Assembly (NCBI GenBank): GCA_034440615.1
Contig: JAOTOM010005153.1
Coordinates: 248,001-312,000, forward strand
Direction: 5' to 3'
DNA: 64,000 bases
Origin: Ashinkailepas kermadecensis
Taxonomy: Eukaryota > Arthropoda > Thecostraca > Neolepadidae
The notes under the pieces were generated by a model. That model was not told the DNA's origin and made no database searches. It saw only the letters and a list, made by a program, of their open reading frames with translations. Shown here piece after piece: positions 1-12,605 of the stretch. Numbering within the stretch: the stretch's first letter is position 1; every line of letters begins with the position of its first letter. The translations under genes were made by a program, and so were the position numbers.

Positions 1-155
1 TGTCACCCGTCCCGTCCTGGTCGGGAGGCGGCGGGGTGCACCCTGCCCTGTCACCCGTCCCTGTCCTGTCACCCGTCCCGTCCTGGTCGGGAGGCGGCGG
101 GGTGCACCCTGCCCTGTCACCCGTCCCTGCCCTGTCACCCGTCCCGTCCGATCCG
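1..155. repeat. 66-bp minisatellite, cut by left window edge
   Basis: About 2.3 copies of a 66-bp unit start at 1, 67 and 133, each opening with TGTCACCCGTCCCGTCC and containing GGGAGGCGGCGGGGTGC. The short motif TGTCACCCGTCC also recurs inside each unit. The array begins outside the window, so its true length is unknown. A 71-aa open frame across it is only a translation of the repeat. Confidence 0.9.
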
Positions 156-895
156 TCACCTATCGGCTGGGTGGCGCTGGCAGGTGGTGTCAAGGACTGG
201 CGCCTGTCGATGCAGCTGTATTTAGTCCGTAAAGCACCTTTGGTCAGGTAGCAGCGTGTCCATCACTTGCTCTGCTTATTAGGAACCGATATTAACCCCC
301 TTGTCTCACGAGGTGTTTGGGCAGGGGCTGGCTAGTCCCGTGCTTTTTACGGAGTCATGTCAGAAAACGACGGGAACGATTTCAACACGATGAGATGTGA
401 GGAAAATAATGCTAATTAACATCTTACCTAAATCAATAGTTCCCGGCATGTTAGGTAGTGAAGAACAGACTCCGTTTCCTTTTTTGTTTCTACGCTGCTT
501 AGTCTACAGAGTAGCATACCCAACAAGAGGTGATATCTGGCAGTAACTTGCAAATTGCATAACCTGCTGGTCGTATTTGGGACATTACTCCCATTAGTGT
601 TGGTGTTCAATGCAACGTTAATGGTAACGCAAGATAACTTCTCATATTTGTGTTGTACCGTGGTGATCCTTCGCACCTGCCCTGCAATTTACAGAATATT
701 TGATGCGTTTATGATGAGTATGACATTTTTTTTCGAAGCAACATTATTATCTGCTTACACCAAATGTTTTCAACAAAATATAAACAAAAATTTGCTTTTC
801 ACATTATTCATTTCAAACCTTTCATTGTGTGGAAGTCCACTTCCGTGTATATGCGAAGGAGTTCATGTGATTGACCCGACCTGGCCCGATGCAAA
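156..895. other. unique DNA, no feature recognised
   Basis: Ordinary mixed-composition sequence. Open frames overlap on both strands with no recognisable domain, so I read them as chance. No RNA gene or terminal repeat was found. Confidence 0.6.
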
Positions 896-1084
896 CGAAC
901 CCGGCTCGATCCGGCTCTGCGCAGCCCGGCTCATCCGGCTCTGCGCAGCCCGGCTCGATCCGGCTCTGCGCAACCCGGCTCGATCCGGCTCTGCGCAGCC
1001 CGGCTCGATCCGGCTCTGCGCAGCCCGGCTCGATCCGGCTCTGTGCAGCCCGGCTCGATCCGGCTCTGCGCAGCCCGGCTCATC
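896..1084. repeat. 25-bp minisatellite (CCCGGCTCGATCCGGCTCTG)
   Basis: About 7.5 copies of a 25-bp unit built from CCCGGCTCGATCCGGCTCTG plus CGCAG. One early unit lacks the CGATC segment. Open frames on both strands here are repeat translations. Confidence 0.93.
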
Positions 1085-1649
1085 CGTTGCTTTTGTTTAT
1101 TAACATTAATAGCGCCCATATTACAGCGCTTCATGCACTATTTCATGCTCCCAGGATTAGGCCTCATGCTTTAGGATTGATATGTGACAGTTTTCATCAC
1201 AATATTTCCATTGAACTGTTCACATTAGTCGCTTAAAATAGAGATTAACTGGAAAGACAGAATTCACAAGAAAGAGAGGCGCTTACGCCATGTCACGTGA
1301 GCTGCGTTTAATTTCGGCGAAAGAGCAGGCATTCCGGGGCCACGTACAACTGATGTCGGTAATTCGGCATCCTACATTGCAGTTTGAGATACATGCACCA
1401 CATTCGACAAACCAGCCGGATTTCGCAAATAGTTCCGAGTCAACTGGTGCCGGCTAATTTCCACCATGGAACCCCTTCTTTGAGCAAAACCCATGGGAGT
1501 GTGAGACAGAATAATGTGATGAAAGATCTGCCAAAGTTGAAACGCAAATAACAGGTGTAATATTGAGTGGTGAAGTTAGGACCTGAAACCCTGCATTAAA
1601 GGCGTTATTACGGTTTCAAAAGCGTGACGATGAGTCTGATCCGGACCAG
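1085..1649. other. unique DNA, no feature recognised
   Basis: No repeat, RNA gene or coding signal recognised. Confidence 0.6.
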
Positions 1650-1924
1650 GCCTGGTCGGGTCAGGTTGGGTCGGGTCTGGTCAGGTTGGGTCGGGTCTGG
1701 TCAGGTCTGGTCAGGTCTGGTCAGGTCTGGTCAGGTCTGGTCAGGTCGGGTCAAGTCGGGTCGGGTCGGGTCGGGTCGGGTCGGGTCGGGTCGGGTCGGG
1801 TCGGGTCGGGTCGGGTCGGGTCGGGTCGGGACGGGTCGGGTCGGGTCGGGTCGAGTCAAGTCGAGTCGGGTCGGGTCGGGTCGGGTCGGGTCGGGTCGGG
1901 TCGGGTCGGGTCGGGTCGGGTCGA
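1650..1924. repeat. pentanucleotide array (GGGTC)n with decamer variants
   Basis: A 275-bp run of the 5-bp unit TCGGG. The left third is a 10-bp variant (TCTGGTCAGG); the right part is nearly pure with scattered changes such as TCAAG and ACGGG. The G-rich strand has GGG runs every five bases. Frames on both strands are open only because of the repeat. Confidence 0.95.
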
Positions 1925-3279
1925 ATCGCTGATAAGAACCTCTTTTGTTGGTACGCGGGAGTAGACCCGTCCCTCGTCTACTACTCACGCTTCGATCTAA
2001 AGCTTCAACGCAGCGAGTTCAGCATTGAGCATGTCGCAACTTTATGAAATCATAATTCTGCCGATCCATGATATCCTCTCGAAAGTTAAATCGCCACGAT
2101 CAAATGGATCCCACCCCAGCGAGCCAGTCTGACGAATTACGAACCCAGTCGCTTTCAGCCGCTAATCTCATAAAATTATTGCCAAATTATTCGTCCAATT
2201 TAGCGATCCCATCTGTGCTGGCAGAGCGTTCATTTATTTTATCGTCGGGTCGACATAAATAGTTGAGGCGCTGGTTTTTGTCGGGCGCCGCCGTCGGTGC
2301 AGTTCTGACAAATGGCCGCCGGCCGGCTCTATCGATGCCGACGACCATCGGCGCCGACGTGCCGACATCCGATTCATCTGGGCAGATATCCGCCCTCCCC
2401 TGCTGCAAACTGCATGTAAATACAATCGTAAAGTCGGCGAGCGATGGTGATTTTGTTTTGATTTCTTGGCATGTGCGCTGTGATGGCGTCAGGTGCGGAG
2501 CTTCGCAAATCCTAAGGAGCAATGGCAAACATTTAAGCTAACTGCAAGCAAAATACGAGCTCTTTCAGATCAATTATTTTCTACTTGACTCTATGGATGA
2601 AGGTTGTTGTTGGGAAATGTGGCCTCTGTAAACCCTACCAAATACTACTAATTTCATTCTCGGTCGTAGTCGGCAAATAACTCCTGATTGTCTGCTTTAT
2701 TTCAAGCAGGTGTTTTACTAGTGAAGAAACTTGATTATGATTCACTAGTCATTGCCCAAGCCTCATCAAGTTTGCAATGGTTTCACCATATTTTCTCGAA
2801 CAGCATGAAATTCCAATCGAGAAGTCACGCTAGGAGATTGAAGCTTGCATGAGATGAAGGCACATAAGAAAATTGCGGGCATGACGAACTTGACAAATAC
2901 CGTAGCTGTGTTTTTTTCTGTAGGGAATCCATATATGCTTCACGAATGAACGGTAAGAAAAATCAGAGCAATGATCATAAGTGTTGTTCTAAGGACTTCG
3001 CACAACTTAGTCTCGCCACGTACTATTGTTGGCCATTCCTGATTTCGAGTTTCTTTTTGTCAACGTTGGGTAGAGGAGCCATGCAATTTGTCCTCACTAG
3101 ATACCTTGTGCAGGATATAGAACCAGGTTGTTATGCCGCTGATACGCACAAAAAAGCCAAATATTGTAATGTGCATCCACATTTCCCCCCACCGGACACG
3201 ATCAAAACGCAGTACTTTCTTTAATAAGTAGGGATACGTGATACTAAGCTCTCCTTGGATCCGTACCGGGTTGTGAATA
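1925..3279. other. unique DNA, no feature recognised
   Basis: Mixed composition with a GC-richer patch at about 2260-2420. Overlapping antisense frames of 92 and 113 aa (2187-2541) show no known domain and no repeat, so a small unknown exon cannot be excluded but is not supported. Confidence 0.55.
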
Positions 3280-3424
3280 TGGCTGAATGAGACCTAAATA
3301 TGGCTTAATGAGACCTAAATATGGCTGAATGAGGCCTAAATATGGCTGAATGAGACCTAAATATGGCTGAATGAGACCTAAATATGGCTGAATGAGACCT
3401 AAATATGGCTGAATGAGATCTAAA
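3280..3424. repeat. 21-bp minisatellite
   Basis: Seven near-identical 21-bp units begin at 3280, 3301, 3322, 3343, 3364, 3385 and 3406, each starting TGGCTGAATGAGACC and ending TAAATA. Differences are single bases (TTAATG, GAGGCC, GAGATC). In two of the three plus-strand frames the unit carries a stop (TAA or TGA), and with a 21-bp unit this recurs in every copy. Confidence 0.95.
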
Positions 3425-3810
3425 TGCTGCTGCTCGAAAGAAAATGAATGCGAAGGTGGTTAACGCATCGTCCCATTCTGTATCGATGAACTCCTGTAAC
3501 CATCATGACCTGTTTTAAAGAAAATTGCTCCGGGGCAGGGTAACAATTTCAGGGCTTACAACGGGTGCACTCACTGTTATATCCAAGAATCGACCATGTA
3601 GAAAAGCTTCGTTGAGCAAGTAGCTGTGGATGGGAATATGGTGTACTATGGAACTTTGGAATGCAAGAACAGGCCCAAATCCGATCAATGTGGGGGGAAA
3701 TCGCTCACCGCCGGGATGGTTCACTCAATACGTAAATCATTGGAATAATAGCTTCGTCAAGCTGTCACATCCGCTAACTGCCATTCCCTCTTTCTTCACT
3801 CCCTATCTCA
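3425..3810. other. unique DNA, no feature recognised
   Basis: Short frames on both strands at 3515-3810 lack recognisable features. Confidence 0.55.
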
Positions 3811-4704
<894 letters not shown>

Positions 4705-4716
4705 CTCGGCTTCTTT
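4705..4716. repeat. left target-site duplication of SINE copy A
   Basis: CTCGGCTTCTTT is repeated exactly at 4871-4882. The pair brackets the SINE and marks its insertion. Confidence 0.85.
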
Positions 4717-4870
4717 CGGACTTTCGGGCGTCGGAAGCTCAGTGGTTGAGCTGAGCGTCTGGCATGCCAGAGGTACGGGGTTCGATTCCCCGCGGTGCTC
4801 GCCCCTCCCGACATGGTGAGAGGCGGGTGACGCCATATGGCCTCAGCTGCTGAGTGCGTTGTGCAACCAC
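4717..4870 (+). mobile_element. tRNA-derived SINE, copy A
   Basis: A 154-bp insertion with a tRNA-like 5' part and a conserved core. The head has an RNA polymerase III A box (about 4735-4745, AAGCTCAGTGG) and a textbook B box (4779-4789, GGTTCGATTCC) closing a good T arm. The anticodon arm region (GTCTGGCATGCCAGA) is palindromic and recalls Gly- or Ala-type tRNAs, but I cannot fix the parent. From 4816 to 4862 the body matches the core of SINEs at 32272-32317 and 56721-56766: GTGAGAGG, then GACGCC, then GTGCGTTGT. It ends in GCAACCAC with no long A tail. An exact 12-bp duplication on both sides shows insertion by target-primed reverse transcription. A real tRNA gene is unlikely because the head continues into a core shared with other insertions. 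Confidence 0.85.
4735..4789 (+). promoter_or_regulatory. internal Pol III promoter (A and B boxes) of SINE copy A
   Basis: A box at 4735-4745 and B box at 4779-4789, spaced 33 bp apart, as in tRNA genes. The B box matches the consensus GGTTCGANTCC fully, so this copy may still be transcribable. Confidence 0.7.
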
Positions 4871-4882
4871 CTCGGCTTCTTT
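4871..4882. repeat. right target-site duplication of SINE copy A
   Basis: Exact second copy of CTCGGCTTCTTT. Confidence 0.85.
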
Positions 4883-5464
4883 ATGGCGCCAGTCTGCATT
4901 GGCCTTCTCTGTCCTGGTAAGACGGAATTCGAGTCGCGCTACACGTGCTCACATTTCGCCCTCAGCTGGAAAGGTCAGCTGGCGACTGGCCCGATAAGGT
5001 CGGCACCAAGGCACGGTTGTCGATGCATTGGTGGCACGCTTAGCTCTCGGCTTGAACTCTGGTGTTAAACTAGAATTATCAGGTCGGATGGTCGGTTCAG
5101 AGACCATCAAGCACACCTTACTTAGAGTAGGGCTCTGTTCCGGAAAGCCATCCCAGAAATTATTCGGATTACATTTTTATCAAATTTACATGCCGTGGAA
5201 TAACGATTGAAATGGTTGAACTTTGTTGAACAGTAGAAATGAAACCTGATATGGGTGTCGCCAAAGCGGGGGATGTGGGGCACCTCATCCTCTCAAGCTT
5301 TGTGCACTTTAATAATGAACCCATGACACTACACGGAAAGAATCTACCGAAAGCTCTCTTGTTCCCCGGTTGAAGAACCGTGGCGATGCCAATGACACTT
5401 GGCATGCCGTCCACCAATTTGTCTGGTTTGCAACAGGATTGTTTGGACACTGAAGCCTGAATTT
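4883..5464. other. unique DNA, no feature recognised
   Basis: A short T-arm-like string (GGAATTCGAGTC, about 4922) and a weakly SINE-core-like string near 4972-5000 are too poor to call. Confidence 0.5.
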
Positions 5465-5612
5465 GGCCGGTATAGACTGTCATCTGTGGGGGATCTTCAT
5501 GGCGTGATTTTGAGCAATAGACTGTCATCTGTGGGGGGGGAGATTTTCACGGAGTGATTTGGCCGTTATAGGCCGGTATAGATCTGTGGGGTGATTCTCA
5601 CGGTGCGATTTC
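5465..5612. repeat. three diverged ~50-bp tandem units
   Basis: Successive blocks share TAGACTGTCATCTGTGGGG, then a TTTTCACGG-type segment, then GTGATTT. The third block keeps only TAGATCTGTGGGG, TGATTCTCACGG and TGCGATTT. This is an old, short tandem duplication. Confidence 0.75.
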
Positions 5613-6875
5613 AACAGTCTGCAACACAGTACATTCCTGAAGTATACTTAGCACTTGCAGTGCGTGATCATTTCAACTCTCCTCGCAGGAGGGGGAGAAT
5701 TGAAATTGGACTCACCCTCACTAACGTTTGTTCTAAGCTTCTAAGATACAGAGAGATGCGATGAATGGTATGATGCAGCTACATCTTTGAACTTTTAGAT
5801 TTATCTGAATCATCTCTTTTGGTTGACGTTCCAGGTCAGGTCGAGCAGAGCAATGTCTGTCTGCAGCCAGTCATCCGTCTTCGCCGTAGTTTTCGGTTCC
5901 TGGTTGTAACGCAAATTCGATTTCGTGCTTCAATATTGATGATATATAAATTGAAGACTTAGTCTAACACAGGCGACATAGGCAACGGTCAAGGGCATCC
6001 CTCCCGTTAAAGTCAAAGATCTGGAAACATATGGACTGTTGAAGATAACAATTGTCGAAACAAAAAGCAAGGAGTGACATCAAAGCAAAATCAAGTGATT
6101 TCTACATCTTACAATCGAAATTTGGAACCCGATCTATTATATATGAGCTCGATATGCAAAATTACTCCGGTTTCTCCATCTGTTTTTCGAAACAGTCTTT
6201 AACTTGGCATTTAGAACGTCTGAAATATCTGTGCGCTCGATACATTTCTTCATGTGTTATCTCAGTCACCAGACTCTATCTTTACTTGAAGTTTGCAACG
6301 TATTGAGCGGACGTAAGTTGCCACCACTTCCGAATGATGAGTACAAATTATGCAGCAAAACAATGATGGGCACGAAAGCTTGTTTTTTTTTCTAGCTAAG
6401 ACCTTCATTTCATTCAGCTGAACTTGACATGACGTGTCACTTCGTATTTTTAACGTTATCTTTGATCATTGTCTATGCATTCACATTGTACTTTTTTCTG
6501 CATCTTGCGTAGTTTGTGTACGACAAATTCTTAAATGTGCATCTCAAAACCATGTTGAGATGTGGTCGGGACCTTACATTGACACGGTCTAACTTATATT
6601 TTGCTTAAGAGAATGGAACTTAATTTTTATTCAAGGTGTTCTCGCCAATTGTCCAAGGGTATGCCAAATTGCAATTCAATAACATGAAAGATTCAGAATA
6701 TACCTTAGAAAATATCATAGGATGGACTTCACAGTCGTGCTGCGAGGGTTAAGCTGCTCACTCCCGTTGAGAAACATCTGTGTTCTGAAAACTAGGCTCG
6801 AGCTAATTTCCAGGACATTCGTGGTGTCTGTAGGTTAGGGTTACATGCAACCGCTAGATAAAACTATCTCTCAAG
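5613..6875. other. unique AT-rich DNA, no feature recognised
   Basis: No coding, RNA or repeat signal found. A palindromic-looking CTCCTCGCAGGAGGGGGAG lies at about 5680. Confidence 0.6.
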
Positions 6876-7060
6876 CAGGGGTGTTATTTTACAAATTTTT
6901 GAAGGGAAAGTGTCCCTCCCTCAATGTTGGCTTCGCCCCGAAATAATTTCAACATTTAGCATGGGATCCTATGGAGTGTGCCCTCAATCCATTTGGGTCC
7001 ACCCATTACCTTTATGCATTGTGCTCCCCCCCCCACCCCCAATTATTTTCAGAAATCAGT
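6876..7060 (+). repeat. dispersed repeat family D1, copy 1
   Basis: It opens GCAGGGGTGTTATTTTAC, followed by TCCCTCAATGTTGGCTTCG, CATGGGATCCTATGGAG, and a C-rich stretch after GCATTGTGCTCC. The same order occurs at 12405-12605, in part at 24600-24690, and at 58051-58205. Ends are not defined. It resembles a short non-autonomous transposon, but I see no duplication to prove it. Confidence 0.65.
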
Positions 7061-8056
7061 ACCAACGCTGTCAAGTATCCAAAAGGTTTGTACCTCCCCT
7101 CGCCCCCTAAGAAACCTTTGACAAACTCACCCACACCTAGGTAAAGTGTGGATGACTTTGTTAACAGCCTAGTGCTAGAAGCCTGGCCGTGCCAAAAACA
7201 GACTCCTTCAGAACCAAATATAAGGCAAAAGACTGCCATCAAAATTTCGGAGGAATATATTTCTCCACTAACATTTGCAAAATTAAATCAATGCTTCACA
7301 CTCATCTTGTCTTTCAAACGACGTTCTGCCAACTAAGCCGCTCATTTAACACTTAGGATGTGGTTTGGTGTAACTTTCTGTAGACCCTTGATAACTAGCT
7401 GAACCCTTCCCAATAGCCTCTAGATTAGCATGGTTCCTGTGCAGTTGGCTTCCAATGTTAGACTGCCTCATAAAAGCATAGGTGGAGACCTCTCGATATT
7501 CCAAGGGGCGTGAGAGGGCAGCAGCAACAACTGCTTTCTCACAGACAATGCATTCAACCTCGAATGAAAACATCCGTTTTGGAGATTGTTCAGTTCCTCC
7601 CACTGATTACATTGTATTTATATTGCTTTTTGCAATGTAACTTTTTCCAGGGAAGACCCAAGGAGGCTCCTGGCTCCTCTCTCGGAGTGCCCACCCATGC
7701 ATACAAGCCCTCCAAAATCGATTTCCCAATACAGTTGCCAGTTTCTTTTTGCATGGCAGTGGTGCTAAGCAAAGTGTGTGTTTGCCTACCCACAATATTT
7801 TTTCCCACGAATGTTCAGTAACATCAGCACGCAATAAGTCCCGCCATTGAATCATGCGTCACAAAATGGCGTTTCGCTGACGTCCACATATACACTTCTT
7901 CCTTTTTCTCGGCGCCTTCTCGCATTATTCCCGCTCGGATAAACAAGCTTCGGCGGCTGGACCGCGTTCGCGCCAACCGTCTATCACCAATCAGGAGGTT
8001 TTATCACCGCGCCGGGAAGTCAAGTGAAGACATACAACAGAGCCTGACGCAGCCGC
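7061..8056. other. unique DNA, no feature recognised
   Basis: Several overlapping frames of 60-103 aa on both strands (7346-7855) have no recognisable domain. A mirrored pair of frames over 7510-7855 is typical of chance. Confidence 0.55.
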
Positions 8057-8186
8057 GGCTTCGTCTCGCGGCTGGTCCTCTGACAAACTGACCGGCCAGT
8101 TCACAGACAGGGGGTCCAATGGGCTTCGTCTCGCGGCGGGTCCCCTGACAAACTGACGGGCCAGTTCACAGACAGGGGGTCGAACG
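8057..8186. repeat. two copies of a 65-bp tandem repeat
   Basis: Copies begin at 8057 and 8122 with GGCTTCGTCTCGCGGC, followed by TGACAAACTGAC, GGCCAGTTCACAGACAGGGG and TCC/TCG. They differ by only a few bases, so the duplication is recent. Confidence 0.9.
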
Positions 8187-9268
8187 GCGACTGACCCCGC
8201 CCTGTCGTGCTTGCCAGCGAACCGACGTATTTCCGTACTTCTTTCGGAGTACTGCAAGGCCCGAATCTATTGGATGACAAATTGTACGCGTGAGTGTTCC
8301 GGTATCTTTCGTCTAGGAAGGTCAGGCCGGTCGGGAGGTGAAGACAATTGCTTGGCATCAATTTGGATGTAGTAGGCGGCTCTATTGGAAAGCTTTCAGA
8401 CAGTTTCGTACGCGAATGAGATCCGGTATATGAACGATGGCATACAGGAAAAACTAAGAATGAAGATAACTGTATTCAATAGAGACGGCTCCAATGACAC
8501 GAAGAGAGGTGATGCCCTGGATGCCTGTTGCCGGACGAAGTGTCTGTCTCACGAATGTCGTGCCAGTGAACCCAATCTGCACGCTCTCAATGATCAGAGC
8601 CTCCCATGTGAATTGTCCCACAAATTCGGGACGTTAATTCTCGCGGCTTGAAAACGATGAGAAAAGTGTTAACCTACCTTAGCCTTATTTAAAGCTATCA
8701 GTTGCCGAGCCCGAACAAATACCAGGACAGTACACTACCAGTGCAATAGTGAACCACTTGCACATACATGCAATGTGCAGGCTTGACTTCGTATGGTGGC
8801 TTGACATATGTTCTACACTTGCTCACGTTGGACCGACATCCGCGATTCTGGATGGTGTGGCCATTTAATTGTAGCTGCGCCAATGAAGTTTAAAGTGACC
8901 AGTACGACGCATGTCACGTGGCAAGCAGACGACCCTCTGTTGAACATGTCTCAAATATGTCTTCCTCAATCTGACAGGCAGATAAGGACGTCTTTGTCGT
9001 ATATTCCATCGGCCCCAACCGAATATATCCCAACATCGGTTGTTGTTTCGGGGCCTTATTCCTGTAAGCAATGGCCTTAACATTCGGTAGACTTCCCTCA
9101 CCGATCCTTTAACTACACGTATCGAAACTGGAGCTGAGAAGTATACCAGTTCGCAGCACTTCTTGGCCCTTGTGCCAGGCGTTCTGCAATTGGCCAAGTA
9201 TGAGTGTGTGTTTACCGGCACCCAGGGCAGCCGGGTGTGTCCTCCGTGGTGATAGCGTCTGAGGCTGT
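8187..9268. other. unique DNA, no feature recognised
   Basis: The minus-strand 300-aa frame that enters here from the adjoining array has no recognisable domain in its unique part. Nothing else is seen. Confidence 0.55.
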
Positions 9269-9727
9269 GCCATGCCCCTCGGGCAGCTGGCAGGACAGGT
9301 ACGGGCGCCCGCGTGCCCCTCGGGCAGCTGGCAGGACAGGTACGGACACCCACGAGCCCCTCGGGCAGCTGGCAGGACAGGTACGGGCGCCCGCGTGCCC
9401 CTCGGACAGCTGGCCGGCCAGGTACGGACACCCACGAGCCCCTCGGGCAGCTGGTCGGGCCAGGTACGGACACCCACGAGCCCCTCGGGCAGCTGGTCGG
9501 GCAGGTACGGACGGACACCCACGAGCCCCTCGGGCAGCTGGTCGGGCTAGGTACGGACACCCACGAGCCCCTCGGACAGCTGGCCGGCCAGGTACGGACA
9601 CCCACGAGCCCCTCGGGCAGCTGGCAGGACAGGTACGGGCGCCCGCGTGCCCCTCGGGCAGCTGGTCGGGCCAGGTACGGACGGACACTCACGAGTCCCT
9701 CGGGCAGCTGGTCGGGCAAGTACGCGC
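9269..9727. repeat. 41-43-bp minisatellite
   Basis: About eleven units, each with GCCCCTCGGGCAGCTGG, a variable middle (CAGGACAGG, CCGGCCAGG or TCGGGCCAGG), TACGGACACC or TACGGGCGCC, and a CACGAG or GCGT link. Two units carry an extra ACGG. Long frames on both strands follow the repeat. Confidence 0.95.
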
Positions 9728-12404
9728 GCTGCCCGGCCAGCCGCGCCGCCGGCGGGCTGGGCGACACCGTCGAGAAACAAACACGGCCATAATGCGGCGG
9801 CCGGGGCGCGGAAGGCTGGGCACAACAGCTGACGCCTTCTCGCCGCGGCCGCCTATCGCCGCGGCCATCGCTGTAACGGCGTCGGCGCGTAATGACCCTG
9901 TTTATACTGCGCCGGCGCCGGCGTTTTAGATGGCGATACAGCCATGATCGTTACGGATCTCGCGTTTTGGCAAACAATGCCGGCGGCGGTGGCGCTCCCC
10001 GCCCGCGTCGCGCTGGGGCCGGTGGCAGAGCACGGCACAGCCCGCGCCGGCAGCCGCCCAACCCGGATGTGGTTCAGCTCGCTCTGGTGTTTCCGGGCTG
10101 GAAATAATACAGCAGCTGTTAAAAAGCAAAAGGCTCGTCGGTTGTGGCCTGCTGATTGCGTGTGTTATTAATGCATGTGCGCATTGATCTGGAATTAATG
10201 CGTATTATTATTGTTGCGTGTTGATTAATGTATTCATATGCTATGGGGAAACATGTAATGCTCTAACATGCGCACATCTTATGGTATCCGATCTTCAACC
10301 CCGGTTATGCGCTTTTGAAAGTGTTTCATATATGGCAATGATGGAATGTTAGCACAAACTGGTGATGCACGTGCATAGCGCTTACCAAGCTTTGATAATG
10401 TTTCAACCAGGGGCTGTTCTGGCCTTTCCTGAGTGAGTAAGCTTATCTTGCCTGGTCAGCCCTACCCCTCCCCCGCTCCCCCAACAAAAATCGTTTTCAG
10501 TTGACTTAATTCTGAGGTCTAGGAAATGGGACATTATTTATTTTAGTTAGTTCTCGCACAAAGGCAAAAAATAATTAAGCAGAGCCTTGTGTCCTCAGGC
10601 CTACACTTTGGGATCGCATATGTATTCGAATATCGCATATGCATATATTTTAACATCTCTAGTCATCGGTGATGCCTCTGTTGGAATTATTGTTGTCTAC
10701 CAACAGAACAGGACATGGAGCAGATCCATGGTTTTTGCCATCTTGAATATGTGCATAGGAAAGCTAACAGAAAAGGAGTAATCCGACAAAAATGTATATG
10801 ACATGGACCATCACGATAAAAACAAATCCAATAATAAATGTGAGCAAACAGATATATGTGGACTAAAGAGAATGACACTCTCTTGCCACTATGAGCACTA
10901 AAAAGTACAGCTTACCCCAAAATACACGGGTTTCCAACTCCCAAGCATTACATGTATCTTGATGTGACAATAATTAAAGTTCATTTCAACTTGAGACATT
11001 TGCAAACCAGAGCAGGTATGCACCTAGATAGTCAAACCTGGTAGTTCAGAAATATCCATCCGAAGATCACCCTGAGAGCAGAAGAAATTCCTGACATTTG
11101 GATTTTCAGTGGAGGACCTCTCCTTGTGATGTGTATAATATACTTCAAATACTGCCTAGACACCAAATTCTTAATATTTTGGCAGTTTCAAATCCCGCAT
11201 GCTCGCGGAATCACACAAAGACCAAATCAGATTAAAGTAATTTGGTTCAAAATTTCCTAGAACAGTGTGCTATAAAATATCAATACAGAAGCCCGAAAAA
11301 TATAATCGGCTAAAATATCTAAATTAAAACATTCCAGCTCAAACACACAACATAATCAATGCATAGGTGATACCTGCGAACTAGCATAACAATTTATCGG
11401 TGCATAACCAAGTTGAAATAATGCCTTAGCCTATGTTTACTTAATCACGTATTTTTGACCGGTTCTGCACTACATCTATAAATTCCATTTACCTACATTC
11501 CTGCGCAGACACCCAAAACATATTTAGACAAATTTGGAAAGCGTAATAATGATTTCAAGCCGGGCTGAACAAGTAGAGTAATCTTTGTATTAATGTAGAT
11601 ACCCATTATTGAGATGCTCAGCACAGTCTTCATGCTATTCATTAGACATCAATTCATATGCTCTGTGTCATAGTTGATAAATATTTGGTAGACAATCCTC
11701 CCCCACAAAAACATGGAAATTAACACCAATGTGAAGAACTAATGTCGTTAGGCATGGGTACGCCTACCTACATACCTAGTAATCTATGTAGGTATCTACC
11801 TCGGCACCTACTTGCTGCATCAATCACACTTTTGTGTCTGGACTATACTGATGTTTCCATGGAGGTAAGTACGGTTGACAATTTACTGAAAAGTTGTATA
11901 ACCAAACTAGGTAATCCTGTTCTTAGTTAATAACTAGCAAAGCTTTACATCAATCAAACATCAAAGGAGAACACATTAATAAGCAGTATGGAGAACCGTA
12001 ATACGTGCTCTCGTGGCACAGCCTCTCAAGTTATTTATTGCGCATAGTCAGATCGCCAGGTACGAATAACATGCGAAAGCTATTGTCGATGAAGACCAAT
12101 TCCAGGCTACTTAGTTAATGTCGGTCCGAAACGATCTGGAAGGTCAACGTTGGCAGAAACAAAATTTATTTACACTGCAAAGCAGACAAAGATGGCGCTG
12201 CGCGCCGGTGAAAACCGCCTCTCACTGCATGGCAAAGTACAAGAGTTGGATGGGAGAAAGCATCCTCCGCCCCCAACAGAAGTAGGGTGTGGTCTGCGGG
12301 CGACAGTTGCGGATTAAGAATTGAGCAACGGGTTCCTTGGAAATCCTTGTAAACGCTTCATCAACAGTGAAGTTGAAAAGAGACTGTATTATGCATACTT
12401 GGGG
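9728..12404. other. GC-rich flank passing into AT-rich unique DNA
   Basis: 9728-10080 is GC-rich, with CGCCGGCGCCGGCG-type strings but no array. From 10100 the sequence is AT-rich and unremarkable. Around 11750-11810 there are several CTACCTAC/ACCTAG words. No gene or mobile element is recognised. Confidence 0.55.
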
Positions 12405-12605
12405 CATATGTACGCCGGGGTGTTATTTAATATACTTTTCAGGGGACAAGTGCTCCCTCTTCAATATTTATTCGCCTCCCCCCTCCAAGAAAACAAATCA
12501 GCTTCTTACATGGGACCCTAAGGAGTGTGCCCCTCCCAATCTATTTGGGCCCGTCCACTGCCTTCTCTATTGTGCCCCCACGCCCCCCCTTCCCCATAAA
12601 TCAAC
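12405..12605 (+). repeat. dispersed repeat family D1, copy 2
   Basis: The order matches the copy at 6876: GGGGTGTTATTTAATA, AGTGCTCCCTCTTCAATAT, CATGGGACCCTAAGGAGTG, TCTATTTGGGCCC, CTATTGTGCCCCC. It is more diverged than copy 1 and its ends are not defined. Confidence 0.65.

Noticed and set aside
4717..4795. tRNA gene (Gly/Ala-like)
   Set aside because: Same reason: it is the head of a SINE with 12-bp duplications.
4905..5000. A fourth SINE just right of copy A
   Set aside because: Only a short T-arm-like string and a weak core-like string; no A box, no duplication.
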